Shown: positions 32,754 through 42,446, counted from the stretch's first letter. The stretch: 64,000 bases of DNA from DASVCN01 sp040905665 (GCA_040905665.1 JBBDRD010000035.1:186001-250000), one strand, 5' to 3'. Notes: generated from the letters alone by a model not told the origin. Numbers and translations are program-made.

Positions 32754-33167
32754 ATGAAAACCTCAAGGATAGTTGCTTTGCTGGGCCTCGCTCTCCTTCT
32801 GAGCGCATGTACCCTAACCGTGCGACCGGGCGCGAATATCGACGTGCAGGCGGTGAGTGTAGTGGGTGCTCCATTGGTGAACGGGCGACTGGGCCTTCAC
32901 GGCTATCCGCATGCGGTCATCGTGAGCCTGCAGGAGCGTCGCGGCTCATCCCAGACGACCTTTGAGACGGGCGCCTCGCTCGACGCCGTGTATAGCCACT
33001 TCCATCGTCAGTTGGCCGGCCAGGGTTGGCGCCGCAACGACTACGAGGGGCGGCCACACAAGGTAGAGGCCGAGTATCGGCGTGGTGAAGCAGAGGTCGA
33101 TTTCGAACTCGACCGCCAGGGCCGCAGCGGTCGCTACCGGTTGGACATAGACTTTGACGACGACTGA
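32754..33167 (+). CDS. Putative lipoprotein of unknown function
   Basis: 137 aa. MKTSRIVALLGLALLLSAC is a lipoprotein signal with lipobox LSAC. The mature protein (TTFETGASLDAVYSHFHRQLAGQGWRRNDYEG..VEAEYRRGEAEVDFELDRQGRSGRYRLDIDFDDD) has one amphipathic helix and several strands, with an acidic end. It is reminiscent of small envelope proteins with a helix-grip-like fold, but I do not recognise a family. ATG 32754 was chosen over 32745 because TAGAAT (32741-32746) lies 7 nt upstream, consistent with a leaderless message. Confidence 0.72.
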   Translation: MKTSRIVALLGLALLLSACTLTVRPGANIDVQAVSVVGAPLVNGRLGLHGYPHAVIVSLQERRGSSQTTFETGASLDAVYSHFHRQLAGQGWRRNDYEGRPHKVEAEYRRGEAEVDFELDRQGRSGRYRLDIDFDDD

Positions 33168-33339
33168 ATCAGCGGGACTCAAGCTAGCCGCGTTGCAGCT
33201 TAGCCACATTTCGCCGCGCTCTGCTGCCGACCCCGGGGGAGTACGCATTCGCGCGAGGTACTCACCCTTCCGGTTCGACTCCCAGCCGGTTAGACTGTCG
33301 TCGCCTTGAAATCCATTATTTGACTGGGGTGTATTTATT

Positions 33340-33861
33340 TTGCGCGAACGCCTGGCGATCTTCATAGATGGCAGCAATCTCTATAACGGAATGCGCGAGA
33401 ATCTTTCCAACACGCGCGTCAACCTCTCTGAATTGATGAAACAGTTGCGGCGAGAACGGCCGCTGGTACGCACTTATTACTACAACGCACCACTCACCGA
33501 CGATTACGACGAAGACCTTCGCGACGGGCAGCACCGCTTTTTCGAGTCCCTGCGGCGCATACCGTATGTGACGGTTCGACTTGGGCGGCTTCATCGGCGC
33601 AACGATGGTTCTCTGGTCGAGAAGGGAATCGACGTGGCGATCGCCGTGGAGAGCTTGGCGCTTGCCTATCAGGACGCGTACGATTGCGCTCTGATCGTAT
33701 CGGGCGACGGCGACTACGTCGAACTGGTGGAAGCGATCAAGCGCACAGGGAAGCACGTCGAGTGCGCGATGTTCAAGAACCAATCGGCGGGTATCCTGAT
33801 GGAGCACGTCGATGTATTCACGCCACTCGACGAACTCGACTGGTCAAAGATAGTGTTTTGA
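33340..33861 (+). CDS. NYN-domain (LabA/PIN-like) ribonuclease-type protein
   Basis: 173 aa. It begins RERLAIFIDGSNLYNGMREN with the first catalytic Asp. Further acidic residues lie in EKGIDVAIAVESLALAYQDAYDCALIVSGDGDY (the DV and SGDGDF-type motif) and GKHVECAMF. This is the NYN/DUF88 family with a PIN-like nuclease fold and metal-binding Asp cluster; several members act in RNA processing. TTG start after an AT-rich leader (GTATTTATTT) with no clear ribosome site. Monocistronic, no obvious partner. Confidence 0.85.
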   Translation: MRERLAIFIDGSNLYNGMRENLSNTRVNLSELMKQLRRERPLVRTYYYNAPLTDDYDEDLRDGQHRFFESLRRIPYVTVRLGRLHRRNDGSLVEKGIDVAIAVESLALAYQDAYDCALIVSGDGDYVELVEAIKRTGKHVECAMFKNQSAGILMEHVDVFTPLDELDWSKIVF

Positions 33862-34111
33862 AGCGAAGCCCGGGAACTAATCGGTAGAAGTTGAGGCGGA
33901 TAGGGCGCATAATGGTAATACCTTCTGAGAGAGATGGTTGGAAGAGGTGGTCCCCTTGGCTCTGTCTTCACGTCGCTTCCTAGTCCGCGAATTGCGCCTA
34001 TCCGGCCCTCGCAGACCCGCTGCCCGAAATCGGACCTCCCTGCTAACGACTGACCTGCTTAACATCGTCTTGCCGTGGCAGGCGATCTCCGGCAGCCACT
34101 GATTTTCGGTC

Positions 34112-35419
34112 GTGTCCAATCTGAGCCGCTTCTTCTCCATGGGAACCACCCGCGGAGTGACCGCCCGTTTCGGCCTCCTGGCCGGACTTCAAGAATTCGC
34201 GATCTGGCTCCCGCTGCCCGTTCTCGTTTTGCACATGACGGACCGGGGCCTCGATTTAGCCCTGGTTGGCGTCGCCTTTGGCTTGCGAGCTCTGTTCGTG
34301 GTCCTGCTGGAGGTGCCCACCGGTGGTCTAGCCGATGCGGTAGGACGAAAACCGGTCGCACTTGCCTCCCAGGCCTTTACCCTCGTCTCGTTCGTCGTTC
34401 TGTTGTATGCCGCGGGCGCCGCGACGGCTGTCCTATACGCACTGTTTCAGGGGATCGGCGCCGCTCTTCACAGTGGCGCACTAGATGCCTGGTACGTTGA
34501 CGCTCTCAAACGGGTCGACCCCCAAGCGCCGCTCCAGCGCTATCTGGCGATCGTCGACGTATTGCAGTCCGCCGGCATGCTTGTGGCCGCGGCGTTGGGC
34601 GGAGTGCTGCCGGCAATCGCGTCCGGTTGGGGGCTTCCCTACCCGCTCACCGGCTTCGGGATTGCGCTATTCGTAGGAATTGCGATGCGCGGCCTGGTTT
34701 GGATACTTACAGCCATACTCGTCACGGAACCGCCTCGGCCGGCCTCCAACGGCGTAGCAGGACTGCGCGCCGTGCCCCTCATACTTCGTGATGCGGCGCG
34801 ACTCTCGAAAGAGATTCCGGTCGTACGCTACCTACTCTTCTCCGCGGCCGCGAGCGGTGTCGCGCTCATCGCGCTCGAGACCTTCTGGCAACCGATTGCA
34901 GCGCTCGAGTTCGGTTCCGCCGTTAGTGACAGCGGTGTTTTCGGCGGCTTGGGGCTGCTAATGGGTATCGCCGTGCTGCTGGGCAGCCTGGCGATCCTCC
35001 GCTACGGGGAGAAGTTCCCCGGCGGACCGGCGATCCTCGCCGTTGCGACTCAGGCCGGCAAGGGGCTGGCTATGCTCCTCCTGGCCAGCCAAGCAGGCGG
35101 ACTTGGAATTGCAGTCGGCCTTGCGCTGGCCTACTTCGCCCTTTCGGCCAACAACGTCCCGCATGAGGCGCTGCTCAACGAGGCCATCCCTTCGGAGCGA
35201 CGCTCGGTAATGCTTAGCCTAAACTCGCTCTCCTTGTTTCTGGGGATTGCGATCGGCTCGACCATCTTGGGACTGCTCGCCTCTCGTATGGGTGCAGGAC
35301 TCGCATTGGCAACCGCCGGCGCCTTGACGGTGGCGGCGAGCGCCGCTTATCTGGGAGTACACCTGGCCGCCCGTAGGGAATCGGCGGTGCTCGAAACGGG
35401 AGTGCAATCCACCGACTGA
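34112..35419 (+). CDS. Major facilitator superfamily transporter
   Basis: 435 aa with about 12 hydrophobic segments. The loop 2-3 signature EVPTGGLADAVGRKPVAL (G-x-x-x-D-x-x-G-R-K-x type) is typical of MFS carriers, and the related antiport-like region ALHSGALDAWYVD is characteristic of a group annotated as drug or unknown-substrate efflux proteins. The substrate is undetermined. GTG start at 34112; the 250 nt upstream hold no other gene that I can support. Convergent with ligA (42 nt apart). Confidence 0.88.
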   Translation: MSNLSRFFSMGTTRGVTARFGLLAGLQEFAIWLPLPVLVLHMTDRGLDLALVGVAFGLRALFVVLLEVPTGGLADAVGRKPVALASQAFTLVSFVVLLYAAGAATAVLYALFQGIGAALHSGALDAWYVDALKRVDPQAPLQRYLAIVDVLQSAGMLVAAALGGVLPAIASGWGLPYPLTGFGIALFVGIAMRGLVWILTAILVTEPPRPASNGVAGLRAVPLILRDAARLSKEIPVVRYLLFSAAASGVALIALETFWQPIAALEFGSAVSDSGVFGGLGLLMGIAVLLGSLAILRYGEKFPGGPAILAVATQAGKGLAMLLLASQAGGLGIAVGLALAYFALSANNVPHEALLNEAIPSERRSVMLSLNSLSLFLGIAIGSTILGLLASRMGAGLALATAGALTVAASAAYLGVHLAARRESAVLETGVQSTD

Positions 35420-35461
35420 CGGGGATGGCCGAACAGGCGACCCGGAAAACCGCAGTTCCGG

Positions 35462-37453
35462 CTAACTCTTCTGCAGGATGAGTTCCGCAAGATCATTCTC
35501 GTTCAACACCGTCACTCCGAGTTCACGGGCCCGGTCGAGCTTCGAGCCGGCCTCTGCTCCGGCCAAGAGGTAATTGGTCTTGGCGCTAACGCTGGATGTG
35601 ACGCGTGCGCCGAACCCCTCAAGCTGTTCCTGGACCTCCTTGCGGGGCCGGGAGAGGCTGCCGGTGAGCACGAAGGTGAACCCCTCGAAGATCGCCTCGG
35701 CAGCGAGGTCGCCGAGCGGCTGTGGATCGACGCCCCGCTCAATCAGCCCATCTATCGCCGCTTCCATCGAGGGTTCGTGAAGCGCTTCATGAATCGCTCG
35801 GGCACTCTGTTCGCCTATGTCCCGCACCGAGGCGAGTTCGCGCGCGCCCGCCAAACGAAGCCGCTCCAGGGTCCCAAAGTGTCTCGCAAGGAGTTCGGCC
35901 GTGCGGGGCCCTACGTGGGGCAAACCAAGAGCGGTGAGGAAGCGGTCTAGCGGCCGGTGCCTCGAGGCGTCTATCTGGGCCACCAGCTTTCCGGCGGAGA
36001 CCTCGGCGAACCCCTCCATCTCGGCAACCTGTTCTAGGGTCACGTCGTGGAGGTCGGGGAGGGCTCGTACCAAGCCTGCGTCGACCAGCGCCTCAACTGT
36101 CTTTTGCGCGAGACCTTCGATATCGAGCGCGGTTCGGGAGCCGTAGTAACTGAGTCGTTGCAGCAACTGCGCAGGACAGCTCGGGTTGACGCACCTCAGA
36201 TTTGCTCCATCGAGGATAAGGTCGCTTTGGCAGGCTGGGCACCGTTCGGGGAAGTCGAAAGGCACGGTGTCGTCTGGGCGTTCTTCGAGCAGGACCCGGA
36301 TGATCTCGGGAATGACGCCGCCCGACTTATGCACGACCACCCTGTCGCCCACGCGCAAGTCCATATCGCTGATGAAGCCGGGATTGTGCAGCGTGGCCCT
36401 GGAAACGGTCGTGCCCTCGACGAGTCGCGGCTCGAGCTCGGCCACCGGCGTGATCTTGCCCGTGCGGCCCACCTGCACCCCTATCGATAGCAGCCTGGTG
36501 GCCACCTCTTCCGCCGGGAACTTGTAGGCGATCGCCCAGCGCGGCGCTCGACTGGTAGCCCCCAACTCCTCCTGCAGGTCGAGACGATCGACCTTGAGCA
36601 CGACACCATCGACCTGGTACTGAAGTCCACCGCGCTGCTCTCGCCAGCGCTCCATCAGCCTCTCGACCTGGGCGCTGCCCACCACGACTTCTCGCAAGGG
36701 ATTCGTGCTAAACCCGCGCTTCCCGAGCCAGTCCAGTACCTCGCTCTGCCGAGACACACCCAGCTGGCGGGCGTTCCCCACGCCGTAGCAGTAGATCTCC
36801 AGGCGCCGACCGGCGCTTACCTTCGGATCGATCTGCCGCAACGTACCGGAAGCGGCATTGCGGGGATTCATGAACAGCGCCTCCCCCCGCTGCTCGCGAT
36901 CACTGTTGATCCGGTCGAACTCCTCCAGCGAAAGGAATATTTCCCCCCTCACTTCGAGCAGTGCGCTCGCGCCCTGCACCTCGCTCGGAATCCCCTCGAT
37001 GTTCAGAATGTTGAGGGTGACGTCCTCCCCTCGGCGACCGTTACCGCGGGTAGCGGCCCACTCGAGGCGCCCGTTACGGTAGAGCAGGTTGATCGACAAG
37101 CCGTCTACCTTCGGCTCGGCCAGCAGGTCGAGTTCGTCGCTTGTCGACAGCGTTCGGTTAGCCCGGGTAAGAAATGCGCCCACGTCCTCTTCGGCAAATG
37201 CGTTGTCAAGCGAGAGCATCGGCGTCGGGTGTTCGAGCGGCCGGAAACTGGCCTGCAAGGGCGCCCCCACGGTAGCAGTAGGGGAATCGGGCGAACTCAG
37301 CTGGCGGTGTTGCTCCTCGAGCGACTTCAGTTCGGCGAAAAGCCCGTCCCATTCGGCATCGCTGATGGACGGCTGCTGTAGGACGTAATACCGGTAGTTG
37401 GCGTCGCGCAGCCTGGTACGAAGCTCGCTAACGCGCTCTTGAGGATCGACCAC
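35462..37453 (-). CDS. ligA: NAD+-dependent DNA ligase
   Basis: 663 aa from GTG 37453. This start puts the adenylated lysine (AEPKVDGLS) at position 115, the same number as in E. coli LigA, and a TATACT box lies 6 nt upstream (37460-37465), so the mRNA is leaderless. Domains: Ia (1-70), adenylation (70-310), OB fold, four-Cys zinc finger (CPAC..CVNPSC), helix-hairpin-helix repeats and a C-terminal BRCT (IFEGFTFVLTGSLSRPRKEV). It seals nicks in replication and repair. The longer reading to 37570 overlaps the divergent gene's promoter and is rejected. Confidence 0.96.
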   Translation of the reverse strand: MVDPQERVSELRTRLRDANYRYYVLQQPSISDAEWDGLFAELKSLEEQHRQLSSPDSPTATVGAPLQASFRPLEHPTPMLSLDNAFAEEDVGAFLTRANRTLSTSDELDLLAEPKVDGLSINLLYRNGRLEWAATRGNGRRGEDVTLNILNIEGIPSEVQGASALLEVRGEIFLSLEEFDRINSDREQRGEALFMNPRNAASGTLRQIDPKVSAGRRLEIYCYGVGNARQLGVSRQSEVLDWLGKRGFSTNPLREVVVGSAQVERLMERWREQRGGLQYQVDGVVLKVDRLDLQEELGATSRAPRWAIAYKFPAEEVATRLLSIGVQVGRTGKITPVAELEPRLVEGTTVSRATLHNPGFISDMDLRVGDRVVVHKSGGVIPEIIRVLLEERPDDTVPFDFPERCPACQSDLILDGANLRCVNPSCPAQLLQRLSYYGSRTALDIEGLAQKTVEALVDAGLVRALPDLHDVTLEQVAEMEGFAEVSAGKLVAQIDASRHRPLDRFLTALGLPHVGPRTAELLARHFGTLERLRLAGARELASVRDIGEQSARAIHEALHEPSMEAAIDGLIERGVDPQPLGDLAAEAIFEGFTFVLTGSLSRPRKEVQEQLEGFGARVTSSVSAKTNYLLAGAEAGSKLDRARELGVTVLNENDLAELILQKS

Positions 37454-37546
37454 GCGGGAAGTATAGCCCGCGGCTTTAAGCCTTAATCGTCCCTTCAGCA
37501 CGCGCACACGGCCTTCCGCGGGGCCCGGCCGGAGCGAACAGCGTGA

Positions 37547-37552
37547 TATACT
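37547..37552 (+). promoter_or_regulatory. -10 box of the BMP-family gene
   Basis: TATACT followed by a leader of about 35 nt with the ribosome site TGGAGG before ATG 37589. The divergent ligA -10 box lies about 85 bp away, so the 37454-37588 gap carries two opposing promoters of different types: leaderless for ligA, with a leader for this gene. Confidence 0.55.
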
Positions 37553-37588
37553 TCGTGAGAAAAAGCTCACTCAACTACTGGAGGCTGC

Positions 37589-38701
37589 ATGAGAAAAGCT
37601 CTGCTTACTACCCTGGCCCTGCTCATGGGCGGTGCTCTCGCTCAGGACTTCGTCATGGGACTCGTTTTCGATGCCGGCGGGAAGTTCGACGGCTCGTTCA
37701 ACGAAGGCACCTGGCGCGGCATGGATCAGGCTATCGAGGAACTCGCGGGCGAGTACGAGATCGAGTTGCTCGAGTTCGAAGGTACGCCCGATACCGCCGG
37801 CGAGGGCCAGCGTCGCATCGCCAGTCAAGGCGCCGAGCTCATAGTTGCTCCCGGATTCGCTCAGGCCGACGCCTTGGCCAACACGGCCCGCGAGTTCCCC
37901 GACACCAGCTTCGTGCTCATCGATGCCGTAGCCGAGGAAGAGAACGTACGCAGCGTGCTCTTCAAGGAGCAGGAAGGCTCCTATCTGGTCGGCTATATCG
38001 CAGGAACCCTCAGCCAGACCGGCACGCTCGGCTTTATCGGCGGTCAGGACATTCCCCTCATTCGTGCCTTCGATCTGGGCTATCAGGAAGGCGTAATGGC
38101 AGCCTGTGAAGAGTGCAGGATCATCAGCAACTACGTAGGCACGACCTCCGACGCCTGGAACGACCCCACGAGGGCGAAGGAGTTGGCTACGAACCAACAG
38201 GCGCAGGGCGCCGACATAATCTTCCATGCCGCCGGCGGATCGGGCTTCGGCCTCATCGACTTCGTGAATGAGACGATGTGCTACCGCCCGCGCGGTGACC
38301 TGCGTAGCACGCCTCTCGCGGAGCAACTTGCCGATATCCAGCGTAGCGAAGCGTACGAAAGCCGTTGCGGACCCGACACCCAGCCACTCTTCTTCATTGG
38401 CGTCGACTCCAATCAGAATCCGGCCGGCGACACCGATAGCGATCCAGAAACACTCAATCACGGGCTCACCAGCATGCTCAAGCGCGTCGATGTTGCGGCC
38501 TACAACGCGGTGATGGACGTCGTGAACGGCGAGTTCACCGGCGGTATCCAGAACCTCGGTCTTGCCGAAGAGGGCGTGGGCTACGCGACCGATATATATA
38601 ACGAGGCGCTGCTGCCCGATTCGCTCGTCGAGGAGTTGGATGGCATCACCCAGCAGATAATCGACGGCGATATCGAGGTGACCGACTACCGCCAGCAATA
38701 G
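37589..38701 (+). CDS. BMP-family ABC transporter substrate-binding protein
   Basis: 370 aa. A cleavable signal peptide (MRKALLTTLALLMGGALAQ) without a lipobox Cys, so it is probably free in the periplasm-like space. The mature part is a two-lobed binding protein of the basic membrane protein/PnrA group (GLVFDAGGKFDGSFNEGTWRGM, GSYLVGYIAGTLSQTGTLGFIGG, ADIIFHAAGGSGFGLIDF, FFIGVDSNQN). These bind nucleosides for ABC import. The permease and ATPase genes are not adjacent. Two Cys pairs in the C-terminal lobe (CEEC and a distant pair) may form disulfides. Confidence 0.9.
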   Translation: MRKALLTTLALLMGGALAQDFVMGLVFDAGGKFDGSFNEGTWRGMDQAIEELAGEYEIELLEFEGTPDTAGEGQRRIASQGAELIVAPGFAQADALANTAREFPDTSFVLIDAVAEEENVRSVLFKEQEGSYLVGYIAGTLSQTGTLGFIGGQDIPLIRAFDLGYQEGVMAACEECRIISNYVGTTSDAWNDPTRAKELATNQQAQGADIIFHAAGGSGFGLIDFVNETMCYRPRGDLRSTPLAEQLADIQRSEAYESRCGPDTQPLFFIGVDSNQNPAGDTDSDPETLNHGLTSMLKRVDVAAYNAVMDVVNGEFTGGIQNLGLAEEGVGYATDIYNEALLPDSLVEELDGITQQIIDGDIEVTDYRQQ

Positions 38702-38713
38702 TTGATACCATGC

Positions 38714-38719
38714 TAAAAT
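38714..38719 (+). promoter_or_regulatory. -10 box of rnpB
   Basis: TAAAAT 11-14 nt upstream of the expected 5' end of the RNase P RNA and directly after the stop of the preceding gene; no strong -35 is evident. Confidence 0.5.
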
Positions 38720-38729
38720 CTTCTACTGC

Positions 38730-39150
<421 letters not shown>

Positions 39151-39154
39151 CCGA

Positions 39155-39190
39155 AAGGGCGGACGCGTTATGTGTCCGCCCTTGTTCTTT
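39155..39190 (+). terminator. Intrinsic terminator of rnpB
   Basis: A 10-bp perfect stem AAGGGCGGAC (39155-39164) and GTCCGCCCTT (39174-39183) with a 9-nt loop is followed by GTTCTTT. The clearest Rho-independent terminator in the window. Confidence 0.85.
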
Positions 39191-39282
39191 GCTCTCCTTT
39201 GCTCTCCGGCAACTGCAAGGAGAGAGCGGTGTGGAGCAGAAGTGGGGGATTATCCCGGATTTCGGCGAAATAGTCACTTGTG

Positions 39283-39307
39283 TGGGGAATAGTGGGAGTA
39301 TGTGGTA
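39283..39307 (+). promoter_or_regulatory. MraZ boxes in the dcw promoter
   Basis: TGGGG (39283-39287), TGGGA (39293-39297) and TGGTA (39303-39307) are spaced by exactly 5 nt. This is the TGGGN direct-repeat pattern bound by MraZ in E. coli and Mycoplasma. A -10 box TACACT follows at 39317-39322, so a bound MraZ ring would cover the -35 region. The MraZ protein is encoded by the first gene downstream, implying autoregulation of the cluster. Confidence 0.7.
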
Positions 39308-39422
39308 AAAGTGTGTTACACTTCATTTGACGCCAAAGGCCGTCTGCGAGTGAAAGAAACGCCCCAAGTCGCGCGTTTCCAAGCGGAGCGGCCAGTAGCG
39401 AAAGGTGGGAGCGCAAAAGACG

Positions 39423-39851
39423 ATGCCGTTCGGGGAGTTCCAGTATTCGGTGGACGACAAGGGCCGGGTAATTGTGCCCCCTGCCTTTCGCGAGTTCGTC
39501 GTGGACGGGATGGTTATTACCCGCGGAATGGAAGGCTGCCTCTACGTGTTCCCACTCACCTCTTGGCAACGGATCGAATCACGCCTCACCGAGTTGCCGC
39601 TCACCGATCCCGAGGCTCGTAACTTCGTGCGCTTCTTCTACTCCGGAGCTTCGAAGGCGAAGACAGACTCGGCCGGCCGCGTGACCCTGCCATCGACCCT
39701 GCGGCTCTTCGCCCAAGTCGACGGCAATGTAGTCGTGGCCGGCGCGCCCAACCGACTGGAAATTTGGAACGAAACGCGTTGGCTCGAGAACCTCACCCAG
39801 GTGCAGACCCAACCACCAGCGCCGGAGCTGTTGCGGGAGCTCGTGGGATGA
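39423..39851 (+). CDS. mraZ: Transcriptional regulator MraZ
   Basis: 142 aa with two SpoVT-AbrB half-domains: GEFQYSVDDKGRVIVPPAFREF at the start and SGASKAKTDSAGRVTLPSTLRLFA in the second half, each with the family D-x-K/A-G-R motif. It forms a ring that binds TGGGN repeats, here found 116-140 nt upstream of its start. ATG 39423 gives the canonical N-terminus; GTG 39405 would add six residues. The promoter lies about 100 nt upstream, leaving a 5' leader of roughly 90 nt. First gene of the dcw cluster. Confidence 0.93.
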   Translation: MPFGEFQYSVDDKGRVIVPPAFREFVVDGMVITRGMEGCLYVFPLTSWQRIESRLTELPLTDPEARNFVRFFYSGASKAKTDSAGRVTLPSTLRLFAQVDGNVVVAGAPNRLEIWNETRWLENLTQVQTQPPAPELLRELVG

Positions 39852-40765
39852 CCAGCGGAGAGACGAGCGGCAGACTGCCGCACGAACCGGTGATGTCGGC
39901 CCAGATCATCGACTACTTGCGGCCCGAACCCGGCCGTACTCTCGTGGACGCTACCTTCGGAGCGGGCGGCCACAGCCGCATCCTTCTCGAGGCAGGCGCC
40001 GATGTAATCGCCATCGACCAGGACCGCGAAGCTGTCGCTCACGCTGCCGCACTCGAGTCGTCGCAGCTTCGTTTCGTAGCCGGCAATTTTCGTGACATCG
40101 ACAAGCACCTTGCCGAACTGGGAGTCGATGCGGTCGAAGGAATCCTCTGCGACCTGGGCGTCTCCTCCATGCAGCTCGATCAGGGCGAACGAGGCTTCGC
40201 CTTTCGGCAAGAGGGTCCGCTCGATATGCGCATGGGCTCCCAGGAGGAGAGCGCGGCCGACGTCGTAAATGAGTACCCACAGGAGGAGCTGGCGGCGATC
40301 ATCTTCCGCTATGGCGACGAGCGCCACTCGCGCCGCATCGCCCGCGCGATCGTCGCCGCTCGCGACGAGGAGGCCATCCTCACCACCGAACGACTCACGA
40401 AGGTAGTCACCTCGGCCTACCCACCCGGTTACCGCCGCGAGCACCCCGCCCGGCGCACCTTCCAGGCGCTACGCATCTTCGTGAACGACGAATTGGGAGC
40501 ACTTGCGCAAGTCCTCGAAATCGCACCGGATGTGCTCGTGAACGGCGGCCGGCTGGCCGTACTCTCCTATCACTCACTCGAAGACCGGATCGTCAAGCAC
40601 TCGTTCCGGGACGACCCTCGACTCGAACCCCTCACCAAACGACCGCTTACTGCCACCGAAGAGGAGTTGGAACGCAACCCCCGCTCTCGCAGCGCGAAGT
40701 TGCGAGTAGCCCAAAAGAGCGCGCAGAAGATAGCACAGAAGAAAACAGAGTGGGGGGCGGCATGA
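39848..40765 (+). CDS. rsmH: 16S rRNA (cytosine(1402)-N(4))-methyltransferase
   Basis: 305 aa from ATG 39848, overlapping the mraZ stop (ATGA). LPHEPVMSAQIIDYLRP, VDATFGAGGHSRILLE (SAM motif I), IAIDQDREAV, LCDLGVSSMQLDQGERGFAFR, GPLDMRMG, ARRTFQALRIFVNDEL and LAVLSYHSLEDRIVKHSF are RsmH signatures. It methylates C1402 in the ribosomal decoding centre. Its place after mraZ is conserved across bacteria. The tail is Lys-rich (AQKSAQKIAQKK). Confidence 0.97.
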   Translation: MTSGETSGRLPHEPVMSAQIIDYLRPEPGRTLVDATFGAGGHSRILLEAGADVIAIDQDREAVAHAAALESSQLRFVAGNFRDIDKHLAELGVDAVEGILCDLGVSSMQLDQGERGFAFRQEGPLDMRMGSQEESAADVVNEYPQEELAAIIFRYGDERHSRRIARAIVAARDEEAILTTERLTKVVTSAYPPGYRREHPARRTFQALRIFVNDELGALAQVLEIAPDVLVNGGRLAVLSYHSLEDRIVKHSFRDDPRLEPLTKRPLTATEEELERNPRSRSAKLRVAQKSAQKIAQKKTEWGAA

Positions 40766-41076
40766 GACTCACTCGGCTTGTGCCCCTTTACGCCGTTCTG
40801 CTCTTGGCCCTCGCCGCTGTTGGCGTCGTCAATCAGGCCCGCTTCGGTCACGAGGCTCGGCTAATAGAGCGTAAGGTGCAACTCTTCGAAGAAATCACCG
40901 AACTGCGTGCCGGCGCCGCTGTAGTCCGGGGGCCGCTGGCAGTCGGGGCTTGGGCGCGAACTCGAGGAATGGTTTCGACCCCCGAGGTCGAGCAGACCAG
41001 GCACGTCGCTCCGCTGGCACCACCCCAAATCGCAGCCCCGCCGACCGGGCTCGAAATGAGGACGGTATGGCGCTAA
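40762..41076 (+). CDS. ftsL: FtsL-like cell-division protein
   Basis: 104 aa from ATG 40762 (ATGA overlap with rsmH). One transmembrane helix (LVPLYAVLLLALAAVGVVNQARF, about 6-28) is followed by a short coiled-coil-like stretch (LIERKVQLFEEITELRAGAAVV) and a Pro-rich tail. The assignment rests on size, topology and position between rsmH and ftsI, since FtsL sequences diverge strongly. It would bridge the FtsQ/B complex to the FtsW-FtsI synthase. The start shared with rsmH and a 10-nt overlap with ftsI indicate tight coupling. Confidence 0.75.
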   Translation: MRLTRLVPLYAVLLLALAAVGVVNQARFGHEARLIERKVQLFEEITELRAGAAVVRGPLAVGAWARTRGMVSTPEVEQTRHVAPLAPPQIAAPPTGLEMRTVWR

Positions 41077-42446
41077 AGGCTCCCCAAAACGAGCTGTTCC
41101 TCACCAGACGTCACCTGATGTTATTCGTGATAGTCATGCCGCTCCTGTTGGCGCTGGCCGGCTTCGCGCTGCAAGGCAGCCAGGCGCCGACCTGGCCCGG
41201 CCAACTGGTCGATCCTGTTCCTCGCGGCAGCATTCTCGCTGCCGACGGCACCGTACTCGCCGAGGGGCAACCGGAAAACCGGCACTACCCCGAGGGCAAC
41301 CTGGCTGCCCATATCGTGGGATTTAGCGGAAGGGTACAACCGGATGGCCGTTTTGGACTAGAGGGGATCGAGTACACCTACGACGGGCGACTTCAGTCGG
41401 GGCACGACGTGAGGCTCACCGTGGACCCGTCACTACAGGCGGCGGCGCAGACCGAGCTGCGAGCAACGGTGGAAGCCGTAGAAGCCGAGAGCGGCGCGGT
41501 AGTTATGCTCGAAGCGTCCAGTGGCCGAATCCTCGCTGCAGCCTCCTATCCCGAGTACAACCCTAACGAGCAATCCACGTTCTCACGCGACGCGCTCATC
41601 AACCGGGCCTTCCTGCACCAGTACGAACCCGGTTCGGTAATGAAGCCGTTCGTCATCGCCGCACTAATGGAGAGTGGACGTCTCTCACCGCGAGAAATCA
41701 TCCAGGCCGAAGCGTGCCTGCGAGTTGGCGACAACACCTTCTGCGATGTCGCTCGACACGAGGACGAGCTAGTCGTAAAGGACGTCCTCCGCTACTCCAG
41801 CAACACGGCGATGCTCCACCTGTCGGATCGCTTTAGCGCTCAGGAACTCCACGGGTGGCTCGGGCGCTTCGGCTTCGGACGTCAACTCGAGTTCGACTCG
41901 GCCTTCACCCGCAGTGGGCACCTGAATTCTTGGCAGGGTTGGGTACCGCAGGACAAGGCTTCGGTGACTATCGGCCAGAGTATGTCGGTAACGGCGCTCC
42001 AGTTGGCTACCGCCTACAGCATCTTCGCTAACGACGGTCTCCTGGTTACCCCCTATCTGATCGAAGGCGAACGTGTCCCAGAGCCCTATCACGTGCTCTC
42101 TCCCGAGATCGCCTACACAATTCGGTCGATGTTGCAGTACACGGTCGAGGAGAGCGGCATAAGGGCCTCGATGATTCCCGACGTGACCATGGCCGGTAAG
42201 ACCGGCACCGCCGACATATTCGACAACGAAGTGGGCAGCTATGTGAAGGGCGACTACACCCTCTCGTTCGCCGGCATGTTTCCGGCCGAGCGTCCCCAGG
42301 TAGTGATGGTCGTTTACGTCCAGAAGCCAAAGCTCGATACGAGCAGCACCTACGTAGCCGCCCCGCTCTTTCAGTCGATCGGTACGAGGGCAGTCGCGCG
42401 CTGGGGTGTGGCGCCAGAGGCGCTTCCGGTCGCGCAGCAACCCTGA
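41067..42446 (+). CDS. ftsI: Peptidoglycan transpeptidase FtsI (PBP3-type)
   Basis: 459 aa from ATG 41067. One membrane anchor (about 17-37) is followed by a short pedestal region and a transpeptidase domain with Ser190-Val-Met-Lys193, SSN at 244-246 and KTG at 378-380. It cross-links septal peptidoglycan outside the membrane and is a beta-lactam target. It is shorter than E. coli FtsI (588 aa), mostly in the N-terminal pedestal, and has no PASTA domains. It stands between the ftsL-like gene and murF; murE, often found here, is missing. Confidence 0.93.
   Translation: MALKAPQNELFLTRRHLMLFVIVMPLLLALAGFALQGSQAPTWPGQLVDPVPRGSILAADGTVLAEGQPENRHYPEGNLAAHIVGFSGRVQPDGRFGLEGIEYTYDGRLQSGHDVRLTVDPSLQAAAQTELRATVEAVEAESGAVVMLEASSGRILAAASYPEYNPNEQSTFSRDALINRAFLHQYEPGSVMKPFVIAALMESGRLSPREIIQAEACLRVGDNTFCDVARHEDELVVKDVLRYSSNTAMLHLSDRFSAQELHGWLGRFGFGRQLEFDSAFTRSGHLNSWQGWVPQDKASVTIGQSMSVTALQLATAYSIFANDGLLVTPYLIEGERVPEPYHVLSPEIAYTIRSMLQYTVEESGIRASMIPDVTMAGKTGTADIFDNEVGSYVKGDYTLSFAGMFPAERPQVVMVVYVQKPKLDTSSTYVAAPLFQSIGTRAVARWGVAPEALPVAQQP

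Noticed and set aside
39168..39569. Minus-strand 133-codon frame across the mraZ leader
   Set aside because: It overlaps the rnpB terminator, MraZ boxes and mraZ itself; no coding features.
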